NCBI GenBank assembly: GCA_947311845.1
Contig: CAMZMU010000075.1
Location: 20,866,747 to 20,930,746 of the forward strand
Source: Poa pratensis
Taxonomy: Eukaryota; Streptophyta; Magnoliopsida; Poales; Poaceae
Length of the DNA: 64,000 nt
Direction: 5' to 3'
This document shows, one piece after another, positions 22,113 through 34,305 of the stretch. Made by a program: the position numbers and the translations under genes. Within the stretch, counting starts at the first letter, position 1. Each line of letters begins with the position of its first letter. The notes under the pieces are model-generated. The model had not been told where the DNA came from. It saw only the letters and a list, made by a program, of their open reading frames with translations, and did no database searches.

Positions 22113-22913
22113 ACCCGGTGCTAGCCCTCGTTTCCCACCAGCACAACCCGGTGCTAGCAAGGATTTTTGCCCTTATGCATCCATGGCTTCTCGCTGAGTA
22201 GAAATGTCGACTGAGTCATGATCTGAACTACGTTTACTTGCCAATAATTTTCTAGCCTGCATGAGAGCACACAAAAACTACAATGTTTGGTAGCATGTTG
22301 TGTTTCGCAGTTTCAGACTTTTTGGTGCAAGTGCATGACGTTTGGTTATGTGTCACGTGATGTGGTAAATTTCTCGTCTGAGTGGTGAACTTACCCATCA
22401 CTCGATTTAGAATGTCAACACATATAGCATATCATAAAAAATCTCTCGACAAGCATAATGACTTAAACTAAACACGTTAGTGGCGCACCAGGAATTCAAC
22501 ACAACAACTGTCGGTTTTAAGAATTTCAACATAATTCTGAAACGACGGTAGAGTTAATCCTGTGACACACGAAGTTGAATAAATTGAACAGGTTGAACTA
22601 TAGAAGCTTATCGCGGCATGTTTAAGAGCATGTCCTACTCCAGGAAAAAAGAAGTGGTTTCTTCCCGCCATTGCACTCCATTAACTTGTATTAGTTTGTG
22701 GAGCATCTCGCCCACCTCCCTATCCACTTTCTTAGGTGTACACTTCATAATTGCCGACCTTATGGACAATGAAAAGGAGAACACTCGTGGCAATCTCTTG
22801 CGAGTTCTTCTCTTTGAATCCCTTTTCGACATTGACCAACTTATTGACGGGCTCAACTATCCAGTGAGGACGAAAGGTGAACATAACGGGTGATCATCAT
22901 TGGGTTGTATTTA
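22113..22913. other. Spacer upstream of RPS28
   Basis: The short frames at 22618-22893 on both strands match no family I recognise. No RNA gene or transposon end found. Confidence 0.4.
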
Positions 22914-23329
22914 GCTATTTCGTGTGCAAGGTACTTATCAGGTGTCGCTATGTATCGAAGCGGCTTCACAAAAAGTACGGACAGAGCCGAAAGATCCGGG
23001 GAGCTAGGCGTGTCCTACGTAGGTTACTACTGTAATGCAAAACAATGTTTAACATGTATGATCTTCAGTGCAACGTTGGAACAAGTAACACAAAAATTCG
23101 TGAAATAGACATTAAAATGCCTGATCTTTACTCCATGATGTAATGTATGAGAGAAACTATGGTATAAGGATGAGAACCATACTGTGTAGAACCAAACATC
23201 GCACCACGATTTCCCTTGTACACGAGTTGTGTGGCAATGAAGCTTTTGCGGATCATCGATCCATTGTAACCATGCATGCATAATAAGTGGATAAAACAAA
23301 GAATTAGAACTATACACCATGTAGAAACT
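22914..23329 (-). repeat. Inverted repeat partner of 34306-34790
   Basis: The reverse complement of this block matches 34306-34790 in several long patches, for example GACCCGCAAAAG-type sequence, GGGAAATCGTGGT, and GTAACCT followed by GTAGGACACGCC. Family unknown. It is interrupted at its right by the solo LTR. Confidence 0.75.
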
Positions 23330-25471
23330 GAAAGTGCATGAGCCCTCATGTGTGGTTTTGGTAATTAATGACAATCTCTATGGACTAATGGTTGCATTGA
23401 GCTATCCTTGTAGGCTTGTCCATTGGCAATGCTTGAACACCATGTGTTGGTATCAAGATTGAAAGAAAAAGATAAAGTGATGACCAAAGGCATATTCAAG
23501 GTGTGATCCACACAAATGGTCATCTAGAGTTGAGCATATTGCAAGTGTGGCTTGGAAAAGACAATTGAGTGAACATTCATGTTTATCTCCAAGCCATCAT
23601 ATATATCAAGAGAAGAAGATGAAGTGCAAGTGGATACATGAAGACGGAGCATAGCAAGCCTCTCCCATTATGGAGTATGGGAGAGTATTTGGAGAAGTCT
23701 TCATCAAACATGTGCTAGCAAGCACAATCAAGAAAGGTGTTCCAACTTGAGGGAGTCAAGATCGTCATCATCTAGCTCAAGTGAAATTCGCAAGGCAAAG
23801 GTATGATCTTGATAGGGTTCTATTTTACCGGTCTCATGGTGTTAGTGGGAGACCGGGTTATAGGATAGACGGCGTACTATCAAGAGGGGCTCTCAAGTGA
23901 GTAACTTGATCGCATCTTTATGGAGAGCTCAAACCTTTGCATATTTGGCATATCATCTTTCTTGGTTGTTATTTGGCTTTTATCCATGTGAGGATTTAGA
24001 GCTTGTGTTCATCTCCATACCAAGCTCTAGCTCATCAAAAACGGATTTCGTATGAAAAACTTATTGCGTTTTTTATGTTGGAGGTTTGACCGGTTGTTCT
24101 TTTATCGAGAGGTCTAACCTTTCCCATTTGGTTTTATCCTCCCTTGTTGGACTATGATGTTTCTCTGCATAATCTTGTAAAGCTCTTCGTTGCGATTCAA
24201 CGAGCCAAAAATCATCGAAAACGAGTCCGGATGCAAAAATTATTACTGTTTTGGTGTTTGGTGTTCCTGCTGTTTTACAAGGGGCGGTAGTACCGCCGTG
24301 GTACCGCCAGAGGTACCGCCGGTGCCACCCGAGGCCTTTTTCGGCGGTACCGGAAGCGGTAGTACCGCTGCCCGGGGCGGTAGTACCGCTACCTGGAGCC
24401 CTTTTTAGCTGTTTTCTCTGCTTGGCTTCCCAGGGGGCGGTAGTACCGCTAGGTCCAGCGGTAGTACCGCCCCGGCGCGTTTCTGCACCCAACGGTTGGA
24501 TCTTTGGGTGACCTATTTAAGTGGCCTTCTTTCCCAATGGTTCCCCAACCTTTCTTGCAAGTTTTGACCTCCATTGTTGACCTTCAAAAGCTTGCTATCT
24601 CTCAATCCCTCCAATGATTCTTGCTACTTCTTTAGGGAAAAGAGAGAGGAGATCTAGATCTACAATTCCACCAATCAATCTCTCCTCTAAGTGAGGGGAA
24701 GTCTCTTGATCTAGATCTTGGAGTTCCATTTGTTGAGTTCTTCTTTGTTCTTCCTCTCTTCTCCCCCCATAAGCATTAGTTGCTTTTGGTGAGATTTGAG
24801 AGTGAAGGATTTGAGCACGTGTGCTCTTGCCATTGCATTGTGCATCGGTTTGTGCTCTCCACGAGGATTCGTGGAAGTGAAAGTTTGTGAGCTTGTTACT
24901 CTTGGGTCTTTGGACCCTAGACGCCTTTGTGGTGGTTGAGACCTCTTGTGGTCACTTGTACCTGTTCGGGAGCCCCCAATTCAGTTGTGGATGTGTGCCC
25001 CGGATCATTGTTGTAAAGGCTCCGGATTCCGTCTTGAAGGATTCCGATAGTGGAAGGTGAACCAATCCTTTGTGGTGCGGTTCATCGGAGAAGAAGGTGA
25101 GCTTGTTGTGGCGTTGAGACCAACCTGTTGTGGTGGTCTCACACCTCTCCAACGAGACGTACTCCCCTAAAAAGGAGGAACTCGGGAATACATCCTCGTC
25201 TCCGCGTGCCTCGGTTATTTCTATACCCGAGCTCTTTACTTATGCACTTTACATTATGATAGCCTTCGTGCTTGAAGTATTCTATTGTTATCACCTTGTT
25301 GCTTGTCTTGCTTAGTTAAGTTGTTGGTGCACATAGGTGAGTCTAGTTTATTTAGTTGTTGGCTTGTTAATTTAAACACATAGTTTTATTCGCAATTATA
25401 AGTCTATACCGAAAAAGTTTAATCGTCTATTCACCCCCTCCCCCCCTCTAGGCGACATCCTTGTCCTTTCA
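23330..25471 (+). mobile_element. Solo LTR, 2142 bp
   Basis: It begins TGAAAGTGCATGAGCCCTCA and ends TTGTCCTTTCA, with a perfect 5-bp duplication GAAAC (23325-23329 and 25472-25476). A C-rich run and CTAGGCGACATCC lie just before the end. Internal GGCGGTAGTACCGC palindromes occur at 24286-24475. I recognise the type as common in Triticeae LTR retrotransposons, but I do not assign a family name. Confidence 0.9.
24286..24475. repeat. Cluster of GCGGTAGTACCGC palindromes
   Basis: At least six copies of GCGGTAGTACCGC or close variants, each a near-perfect short palindrome, lie within 190 bp inside the solo LTR. Confidence 0.9.
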
Positions 25472-25476
25472 GAAAC

Positions 25477-26667
25477 AACATTCGTTGATATCAACGAACA
25501 CAGTACACAACGACGGCTGAACAATAAACACCTTTTGTTGGTCAATACACTAACCAACATTATCGATCTAACACGGCAACATCAACATCATCACTGCCAA
25601 CAAGCAAACATACCATAGAACTTACATATCTATTCAGATTTATCACATGCTTACAGATCTAAGCTAGAAGATCTAGTGTTTTATGTTACTTACTGCCATG
25701 GAAGCAGAGGGGGAGGGAACGACATATCGGAAAAGAGGAGGAAGAAGGGTTGATGCCGTCGACCCCCACAATCAGAGGAGGAGATGTCACCGCTCACCTG
25801 CTTGTCGCTGAAGAAGCCTGCCAGGTGCGTAGAGCTCGAAGGAGGGAAATAGCGGCAGAATTTTTGGCGGTGAGCCAAAGGTATGATATAGGGTAGGTGG
25901 GGGTGGATGAAATGGCGTACGGTGACGAAATTTCTCCCGCCGCATTTTCGTGCACGTGCGCGAACTCGCTTTATATCCAAGCTCACACGAGCTCGGCGCC
26001 TCGTTCCCCAACTCTGCACGAGAAAGCACAGGTAAAGGGTGGCTCTGGGGAAACGGTCGATTAAGACGTTTCTCTAGGGCCTCGCAAAGGGGTAATTAAG
26101 TATCGTTCGGGTCAAGAACACGGAGCGGGCCAGACAAGCGACTGGTCATTTTTGCACTACCATAGCATGCTTGGAGAGCTTGTGGGCAACCAAACACACC
26201 CATGTGATTCCACAACACGGTCACCGCGTCTATTTCATGCAAACATGCATCCCATGTTGGAATTTGCTAGTGTTATGTTAGTGGTCTTAGGTCATACCCC
26301 AACTAAAATTCTGAATTTTTGTTGCCCCATTCATGCATGGCATGGGGTGGGACTAACTTTTAGTCCATGTTGCTAGTTTGGAAGGGAGTTGCACCACCTT
26401 GTAAGGTGAGCTCTTCTGTCACTAGTATTAGCATGAAAAGAGGAGGCCTACACGCGTGCTCCTCCTCCGCCTTGGGAATGAGCCGAGCTCGGACCAATGC
26501 ATATGGTTCCACCTCGTTTCAGAACATCGTGGCGTCGTCCAAGTCTTCCCGATCCCTTTTTCTGACGTGCACAACGAAGAGGGGCAGTAAGCCTCCGGAA
26601 CCCCGCTTATCATAGTCTTGTACGCGGGAGATTTGCGATCAGATTTTTAGGGGCGCACTTGCGTGAC
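25477..26667. other. Unassigned spacer
   Basis: The open frames (25690-26029 minus, 26367-26615 both strands) overlap, lack family motifs and have no splice or promoter support. Nothing recognised. Confidence 0.4.
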
Positions 26668-26887
26668 TAATCGGGAAATACGCTCGTTAAGAATTGGAAG
26701 CAAAACTGCTCCCTCCGTTCATAATTATAATATGTTTTATCTATTTTTTGATTCGGATGATCTAACGTGTTTCAGTGTGTAGATTCACTCATTTTACTCC
26801 GTATATAGGCTACATTGAATATTTAAAAACCTTTTAAATTTGAACGAGCACAGGAATTAAAGGTGGAATGTCAAAAAAATAAACAAA

Positions 26888-26892
26888 GCGGG

Positions 26893-26935
<43 letters not shown>

Positions 26936-26960
26936 GCGTGTTCGATCCACGCTCACCGCA
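26888..26960 (+). tRNA. tRNA-Phe(GAA), copy 2
   Basis: Base-identical to the tRNA-Phe at 17287-17359, with anticodon GAA. It ends 322 bp before the ATG of ET gene copy 2, almost the same spacing as in copy 1. Confidence 0.98.
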
Positions 26961-27282
26961 TTGTATTTGTTCCGTATCCTTTGCCCATGGAATTCAGAGA
27001 CAAGCTTTTTTGTTTTGGTTTGGTTGCTTACCGCATATACTCCTATATGCCAAGCGGTGAGTTCAGAGACAAGCTCGTGTGCAAAACGGACTAAAAACTG
27101 GTCAAGTGCACTAATCTCCGAGAATCGGACTCCGGGTTCGAGTTCAACCATGGACGCGTGAGCTAATCATAAACGGACGCCGTGCCTTTCGTTGTTCGCT
27201 TCCTTCCTGAAATTCCTGCTCCTTCCCAATCACCTTCCCACATCTTCTCGGCTCTGTTCGTTTCTTGCGCCAGTCGAGCCCC

Positions 27283-28410
27283 ATGGAGATCTGCAGCCGG
27301 AAGCGTAAGTCACTCGACGCCGTGACGGAGGCAGTCGACCCGGAGCACACGCGGGAGATCGTTCGGCAGCGGTTCCAGGCAGAACTCGTCGCTGTCCGTC
27401 GCCTCCTCAAGAAGGCGGCCGCCGTGCCGGTGCCACGATCCGAGGAACCTCCGGCCAAGAGGAGCAAGAAGGCGTCTCCTCCTCACGTTATCAAGCGCAA
27501 GAAGATGAAGGCGTCTCCTCCTTACGCGATCAAGCGCAAGAAGATGAGGGAGCTGCTGAAGGCCGACTTGGAGAAGCTAGCGTCGGAACTTCCCGATCAC
27601 ATCAGGCAGCTGTTGATGAAGCATTGCCGTGCCATCCACGGCGACGAAATGGAGATCGACATCTACGCCGTCCAGGACGAGGCAATCCTCCAGTTACGGA
27701 AGCAGCTTGATGAGTTCGTTCGACAACACCAAAACGGCAAGATGACGGCCCAAGAAGAGGAGGAAGACGTTGACATCGTTGGCGGCGTCTCCCCCTTGGC
27801 GATCGCACCGGCGCCGCTGCAGCTCGCCAAGGAGGAAGACGTGGACATCTGCGGCGACGCGTCACCGGTGGTGATCCCGAAGAATCTTGGCGATGACGCA
27901 ACCATCAGCGGAAGCCCTAGCTCAAGCAGCAGCTGCGATTCGAATTCGGACTCGGGAAGCAGCAGCGATTCAGACTCCATCGGCAGCAGTGATTCAGATG
28001 AGAGCGTCGACAGTCCAGCTCCGGCAGAGCGTGACACCACGCTTCCAATGACCGAGCTGCTCGCCCGTGCCAAGGAGTCTCGAGAAAGGCAGGCGAGATG
28101 CAGGGCAAGGGAGAAGGCCCGTCAGGACGTGCTTGAGACGGAGAGGATGGCCATGCCCACCGAGACGATACACCCGACGGTCCTCAAGAGCCTCGGCATC
28201 CACGAGTACGGCGTCGGCCCCTACAGCTTGTTTCGGAGGCTTGGACTCCTCCTCAAGGTTGACGATTATCAGGAGCAGCAGCATCGTCAGATCATCGAAG
28301 AAGAGTTGGAGGAAGGGGAGATTCTTGACGACTACCACATCAAGGAGAAGCAGCATTGTCATCGTCAGAGCTTCCAAGAAGATTTGGAGGAAGGGGAGAT
28401 TCTTGGCTAG
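27283..28410 (+). CDS. ET-domain protein without bromodomain (GTE/BET-like), copy 2, 375 aa
   Basis: Paralogue of the gene at 17691, single exon, same start context and domain order: basic N-terminus, KASPP repeat, ET-like region (about residues 88-147), acidic Ser/Asp tract, RAREKARQ helix, GTE-like C-terminus. It lacks part of the spacer after the ET region (QHQNGKMT instead of the longer form). It gains an insertion before the RCRAREK helix (SRERQ). The C-terminal tail is duplicated: EELEEGEIL occurs twice (QIIEEELEEGEIL, and QSFQEDLEEGEIL at the end), which accounts for much of the extra length. The frame is intact, suggesting both copies are maintained. Function is inferred from the ET and GTE-like regions only. 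Confidence 0.75.
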   Translation: MEICSRKRKSLDAVTEAVDPEHTREIVRQRFQAELVAVRRLLKKAAAVPVPRSEEPPAKRSKKASPPHVIKRKKMKASPPYAIKRKKMRELLKADLEKLASELPDHIRQLLMKHCRAIHGDEMEIDIYAVQDEAILQLRKQLDEFVRQHQNGKMTAQEEEEDVDIVGGVSPLAIAPAPLQLAKEEDVDICGDASPVVIPKNLGDDATISGSPSSSSSCDSNSDSGSSSDSDSIGSSDSDESVDSPAPAERDTTLPMTELLARAKESRERQARCRAREKARQDVLETERMAMPTETIHPTVLKSLGIHEYGVGPYSLFRRLGLLLKVDDYQEQQHRQIIEEELEEGEILDDYHIKEKQHCHRQSFQEDLEEGEILG

Positions 28411-29334
28411 AATTAGATGCTGGCACTGATGTATTCTTCATGCCTCAAGGCTTGTAAACTCTGCAATGTATGTGTAACGTGATTGAATATATGAAATTTG
28501 ATTGATTAATTAGTACTTGCTTGTACTCTGCAATGTATTCTCTCGGAGCAGGACATTCCATTTCGCCTTCACAGCTCGGCTGCTTTTGTGTTCAGAGAAT
28601 ATATGGCTTGTGCAGTTGTGCTTGTGGAAAGCATGGCAATGTGTTGCAACCGTATGTTTGGTTCTGCACAATTCGTCACGAGAAGAGCTGCAATCAGCCG
28701 TCATGTTATACCAAGTTCATGCATCAATCTGCTATGATTTATGAACACGCGGATTTAACAGACAACCCAATGGCCAGTAAAATATATGGGAAACATGAGT
28801 TGTTTCTGAATGATATACGAGGTTACTAGTGATCCTATTTATAAGGTAAAAGTTACTTCTAGGCTTCTAGCATTGATCTTTGGAGTTCTGACTGCGAATA
28901 CTTCTAGTATCTCGAATGAGGGTAAATTTTATTACTTGGGCGAACGACGGAACTGCTGTCAATTTCAGAGTATCAGAAATGGCATTCTTCAATTAGTTTT
29001 GTCAGGTCCAGACCAAAGTGTTTGGCTGCACTCTGACCATTGAGAATTAGTCTTTACCTTACCTACAACATGGTTAATGTGATTTATTTCTTCATGGCCA
29101 TCAAACAAACTCGAGAATCAGCTTGCAAACGGAAGTATGCAGGCTCCTTGCAGACGGAAAATGAGATTGCGCGCACGGACTGCTAAAGGGGTGTGCTGAT
29201 AAATGGTGTCTTGAGCATTCAGAGAGGGAAGGACCCTGATGTGATGATCTACATGCTGGCCCAGGGAAGTGAGTTGCGATGGAAGGGGAACACAGTATAT
29301 GATTCATTTTGGAACTGCTATGGGAGGACTGGTA

Positions 29335-29689
29335 TCTATCTATACTTTTTATAAAGCAAAACCCCACTAAGATGCATTAAATATTTTCTATCTCAACATA
29401 CAAGCTATCCACATCATCTACTATTTTAGCCAATCAATTTTCCATGTCATCTCCACTAATAATACATCTTTCATGCAACATATTCATGTCATCTTTTTTC
29501 AGCCATATAATTTTCCACATCACTAATATTTAGTCCTCAAATATGCAACAATCACACGAATTATATTTAGTGTCTCAACTATTGAGAACAACTGAATCCT
29601 GACAATTGACCATGCGTCTTATACCCATTTCATTTACATATTAATTTCTTATAGAGATTCCCGCTGCAACGCGCGGGGTATTCTTCTAG
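29335..29689 (+). mobile_element. Small non-autonomous Helitron, 355 bp
   Basis: It starts A|TCTATCTATAC and ends CTTCTAG|T, with a hairpin (CCCGC, loop TGCAACGC, GCGGG) 12 bases before the end. There is no target duplication, as expected. The homologous position in segmental copy 1 (near 20395) is empty, which confirms the boundaries. Confidence 0.9.
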
Positions 29690-30165
29690 TTTAACCAATT
29701 CTTAATTCCAGAACTGGCAATACAACTGTCTTATTGTCTGATTTGAGTTTGCAGGGATAGCAACATTTTCTGAGCTTGGTAATTCAATCTATCTTGGAAG
29801 AAAGGCAGCAACAACTATGCGATTCTATACAATTTGTGACGACAAAAGGTACAGTGTCAGAGATCTCATGTTATACCCAGTACAATTTCTATTCTGAAAA
29901 TAAAATAACACCACAACAAAATTGACAACTAACTATCCGATGATCATCATTACCCGTTCAAAGCTGGACACAGAAGAAAAAAATAGTGAGCTAACACAGC
30001 TCATATACTCTATAAAACCCAATAACGATTCAATGACAGGGTACGAGAAAATAAACATTACATGCCATCGATGACAGCAAGGTGCCCTGAAGAGTAAAAA
30101 GCATTGCACTAACATGACTAATTTCCACTGAAATATGAACATTACGATCAGCAGTCACGACTACC

Positions 30166-32791
30166 TTAGTAAAGCCTAAGACGGCACTTGGGCGAACCAC
30201 AAAAGCAATCTTTTATCTTCTCCTTGCCATTCTTTCGGACTTGACCAATGTTATAATTATAATCGTAAGTCAGCTCTTGCAGTGGGCGTATATTCTTTTC
30301 AGCGAAAAGCATAACATGTGGCACCCTCGTGTCATCATGGTCCCAGAGAACATCCTGTGCATGCAGGTTTGGAGAGCAACTATGGTTGATGAATCTTCCA
30401 ACATTACCAAAATTTGCAGCATCTATTGTATAGCCTACATCCTCCACTATCTCAGAGGTAGAAGATTGTGAGCCTTCTTCATCATCGTCGTCGTCACGAC
30501 CAATATCAAACAGGTACTCATCATTCTCTGTCCTTTCAGCTTCTGTCTCTTGCAATACCTCACCTACATACTCACATATGAAACTGCCTGAAGAGATAAA
30601 ACTGGGGGATCTTACACCCCAACCTGTCTTCCCCGTCTTGAAAATTTCTAGCCGAATTTTGGGACCATGCTGGCTCACCCTATTGTGGCATGTTGGCGGG
30701 CACCTGCAAGCAGTTTTGACTATTTTGTTAGCTCACTATTTTTTCTAACAAAATTTGCATTTTTCAGTTAACCAAACTATCTAATATCAACAAATAGTTC
30801 AGTTAAAACTAACTTCAGATGAGCAAGTTTTAGCTTTATGAGCTATTCCTCATCTTTCACTGCCATCTGGATCTGCCAATCTGAACCTCCTATGTCAGAC
30901 TTAGTAGAATATTGCATTGGCAATAAGAAATCTTGCCTGACATTATAACTTACACTATAAAAATCGCTAATTTCTGCCTAGCAAGGGTACACTATTTTGT
31001 TTATGTAAGCTATATATTGAACACCCTACCTGCATGATGGGCCACACTCGTATATGACGGGCTTTGTATAAACAATTGCGCTATTCAAATTAAATGGAAT
31101 CTCTCCTTCATTTTTCACAGCACAAGCACATTCACTAGAGTCCGAGCAACCATTAGTGCAGTCACAGCCTTTTGGAGGTGCTTTTACATACGAAGGCGGG
31201 TATATGACTTTAGTGATGTACTTAAATGGCATTAGCTGCATGCCATCAATTGTGTTGATCACACATATGGGAATGCTCTCTTTTCCTTCAGATATGTCGG
31301 GCAAACAAAGACCTTCACAAATCGTAAGAGCCGTATTTCTACAAGTGAGAGGCTGAGAAGAACCAGCAATAGACCTCTTTCCTTGTCTCCATGGGCAATT
31401 TTCTGGAGCCATTAATGCTAATATATTTATCCCAGTAGCAAGGCCCGTGCCATCATTATCTTTGGTTTGATCGGTCAAAAGATGGTTTCGACACTCGGAC
31501 TCCTTGGTGGACGTATTCAAAGGGTCCTTGTTGATGCCATCATGCTTTAACTTACGAGAAACCATGCATTGCTTAACCTTCATATTTGAGCGTGTCACAC
31601 GACTATGAGTGCTTGAAATCTTGTTTCTCGCCGTACCATTTTCAAAGACCCCTGTCTCATCTAGCCGTGTCACATTCACCTTAACACTAACAAGACCTTG
31701 TTTATTTCCCTTTGTATTCACATTAGAAAAACCTCTCGCATATGTCCTCAGGTTACCTTCTTGCAAGCTTCCCTCATATTTGACGTCCACTGTTACTAGT
31801 TGGGTGTGTTCCAATTCATGCAATTGGCCTCTCTCCTCCATCTTTGTCACTTCGTTTTGGGAGACACAAAATTCATTACTTCCTTCATGCACATCTAGTG
31901 CCAAAGAGGTTTCGTTATCTTCTTGGTCCTCTCTTGTCTCGTGCCTAGTTGATGTAGAAGGGGTAACTTCGGATGGAAATTGTTGCCTTTGAGTATCATG
32001 TTTTTTCTTCACATTGTTCCTAGAAGTAAAACACTTAGAAACACTAGCAATAGACTTCTTTCGTTGTATCCATTGGCATTGGTCTGGAGCCATCAACGCT
32101 AGTATAATTACTCTCTTAGTAGTAGGGCCCACATCATCTTTTTCTTCAATTCGATCAGTGGCGACATGATGTTCACACTTAGACTCCTTACCGGATCTAT
32201 TAAGATAGTCATTGTCGATGTTATCATGCTTTAACTTTCTCTTGCCATTTTTCTTCACATTAACAAGACCTCTCGCATGAGTCATCGGAGTACCTTCCGG
32301 CAAGCTTCCTTCGCATTCGCTTCTCACATCACCATCTTCCGCTACTAGCGATATGCATTCATGTAATGGTGTTCTATCATCCGTCTCCTCAGAGAAACCA
32401 CGTCTTGGTGAATCGCTTGTAACATCACTTTGTGGACGGTCAAGGTCACGCTGGCCTCCTGCAAAATCATCTAGAACAACATGGCCTGGGACTTGGGACT
32501 CTTGGATGTTAAAATTGGTAGCACCTCCAACCTCTTCTTCCCTTTTGCCTTCCAATTCCTCATTAGAATCATCTCGCCGAGACATCGGAGAAGCACCGCG
32601 ACCTGAAATTGGAACCGTGAGCAAGGTGTCCACTATAGACAACACATCCACTAGGTAAAAATGATGGGCGTGCCGTCGGATACCAACACCTCCTTACCTC
32701 CGATGCCGACGCCGGTTACAGCAGCACTGTGACAGCCGGGCGGAGATTTGCGCCTGGCTGGTACCACCCTCCTCTTGGGAGGTGGATTCAT
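30166..32791 (-). CDS. SUVH-type histone H3K9 methyltransferase lacking SRA domain, 3 exons, 734 aa
   Basis: A probable nuclear histone H3 lysine-9 methyltransferase. Exons in coding order: 32791-32698, 32602-31030, 30703-30166, all GT-AG with matching phases. The protein opens MNPPPKRRVVPARRKSPPGC, like SUVH5/6 N-termini. Residues 108-225 and 290-455 are an internal duplication, each ending LALMAP..C.W..(G)K(R/K)SIA. Pre-SET, about 460-570, has the nine-cysteine zinc cluster (CDC..GC.....CAC, then CGPSCRCPPTC). SET, about 575-715, has GWGVRS, ICEYVGE, YTIDA, RFINHSCSPN and ELTYDYNY. Post-SET is CFCGSPKC. The SRA/YDG methyl-cytosine-binding domain, which normally sits between LMAP..CPW and EGLCLPDIS, is absent, and the two motifs are about 30 residues apart. 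Catalytic motifs are intact. It may be a functional SRA-less paralogue or a locus shaped by deletion. Confidence 0.88.
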
Positions 32792-34305
32792 GGCGGATGG
32801 CAACCACCTCATGTTTCTGTTCTCATCCTCCTCGCTCCCAATTCACCGTCATCCGCTCTGCTTCCAACTGCCCTGCCAGTATCATCCTTATCCCTGACCA
32901 ATTGATCACTCCCCCGGCATCCCTTCCCCTCCACTATCGACGAATCATCCACACGCCCACCATCTTCAACGCAACCATTAGCAGAAGCAACGGCAGAACT
33001 CGGCGGGGCAGCGAACGCCAGCGGCATCACATCGAGCGTCCTTCTCTCCGCCTGGCCATCCAAGGGGCACGCATCACCGTCGCCGCGCGGCTGCGCCTCT
33101 CCGCCCTCGTCATCCCTATTCGGCTGCGGGTTGTGCGGGAGGACGCCGTTGCACGCCGCGGAGGAGGAAGTGGCCGACTCCTCGACGTCGCCGCTCTCGG
33201 GGAAGCGGCCGCAGCGAGGCGGCCAGGCGCGCTGGGCGGAGACGCTCCCGCGAGGCACCACCACCGTCGGGGCACAAACCCTACAAATCCAGATCGAAAC
33301 ACCGCTAAGATTGATGTAAAAAGGGGAAGAACCAGAGTACCGAACCCTATCAATCCGGCATTGGGTACGCCGCATGCGGTCGACAGGGTGGTGTGGTCGA
33401 CGGACGGGCACTCACATTGCGCAGCCGGCGGCGAGCGGAGGAGACCGCGGCGGTCGGTGGCTGCTGCTGAACTGGGAGGGAAGTGGTGGTTCGGGAATCC
33501 CGACGAAGTGCGGCTCATCTCATCGGGGCGGACGTACAGTAGTCTAGGTGCGTGATGTTCGGTACGCCTGAGATTTTTCCAAATATGCCTATATATCTTG
33601 TGACGGCATGACTTCGTGAGTAGAAAGATGGGTCAGACTGAATCAGATCGTACGGGACGGCACAGAATCTTCGCGGATTAGAAGGTTGACTTTGCAGCCA
33701 TCATTGGATTGACGAACAGACAGGTTAATCGCCCTACGTTACCGTGTACCCTTTTCCATTCTAGGCATGCTATTATTATACTAAGATGTTTTACCTTTTT
33801 TCCAAAAAAAAAGAGCTAATATCTAGGGGCATTTTAATGTGTAAATTTACTCATTTTTGTACGAATGCAGTCACATTAAACTATCTAAACATCTTATAAT
33901 GATACTTGGCTAGTTTATGTTTACACTACAGTGAAAGCCTCTAAACAGATTTGTCAAAATAAAAGACCCCTAACAGATGGTGCCTCCATGCTCATAGGGT
34001 ACCTCCAATAAGAGAAAGAGGGGAGTGCATGGATACTGGGTCGGGTCGCCAAGAAGAAAAGGTCCTGCTTCTATGAGGACCTTCTCGTGATGTTGAGCAA
34101 TGTTCATTTTGTTGATATGTGTGAAACTCTAAATGGGGCCTATTTCCTTATAAAAATCAGATGGGCAGCCTAACTCATCCCCACTTTGCTTCCATGGTTG
34201 TAAATAACATGCAACACTAGCTCTTGTAGCTAAAATCTATTAGCATGTGGTAGATCTGAGTATATTTAAGTAGATCTATAGGTTCTATGATATGTTTGGC
34301 TTGTT
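32792..34305. other. SUVH upstream region and spacer
   Basis: GC-rich to about 33550, likely promoter or 5' UTR on the minus strand; the large overlapping frames there are not supported by splice fit. Around 33780-33910 lie degraded Stowaway-like sequences (ACTAAGATGTTTTACC and CATCTTATAATG). The rest is unassigned. Confidence 0.45.

Larger units (their letters stand above)
26668..29990 (+). repeat. Segmental duplication, copy 2
   Basis: Similarity to 17066-20660 begins just before the shared half Stowaway-like element, runs through tRNA-Phe and the ET gene, and ends near 29990. Copy 2 carries a Helitron (29335-29689) that copy 1 lacks. Confidence 0.85.

Noticed and set aside
32809..33518. 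Large minus-strand frames upstream of SUVH, one with a WPPRCGRF motif
   Set aside because: The motif resembles SUVH N-termini, but a better N-terminal exon (32698-32791, MNPPPKRR) splices in phase and makes the whole coding length divisible by three.
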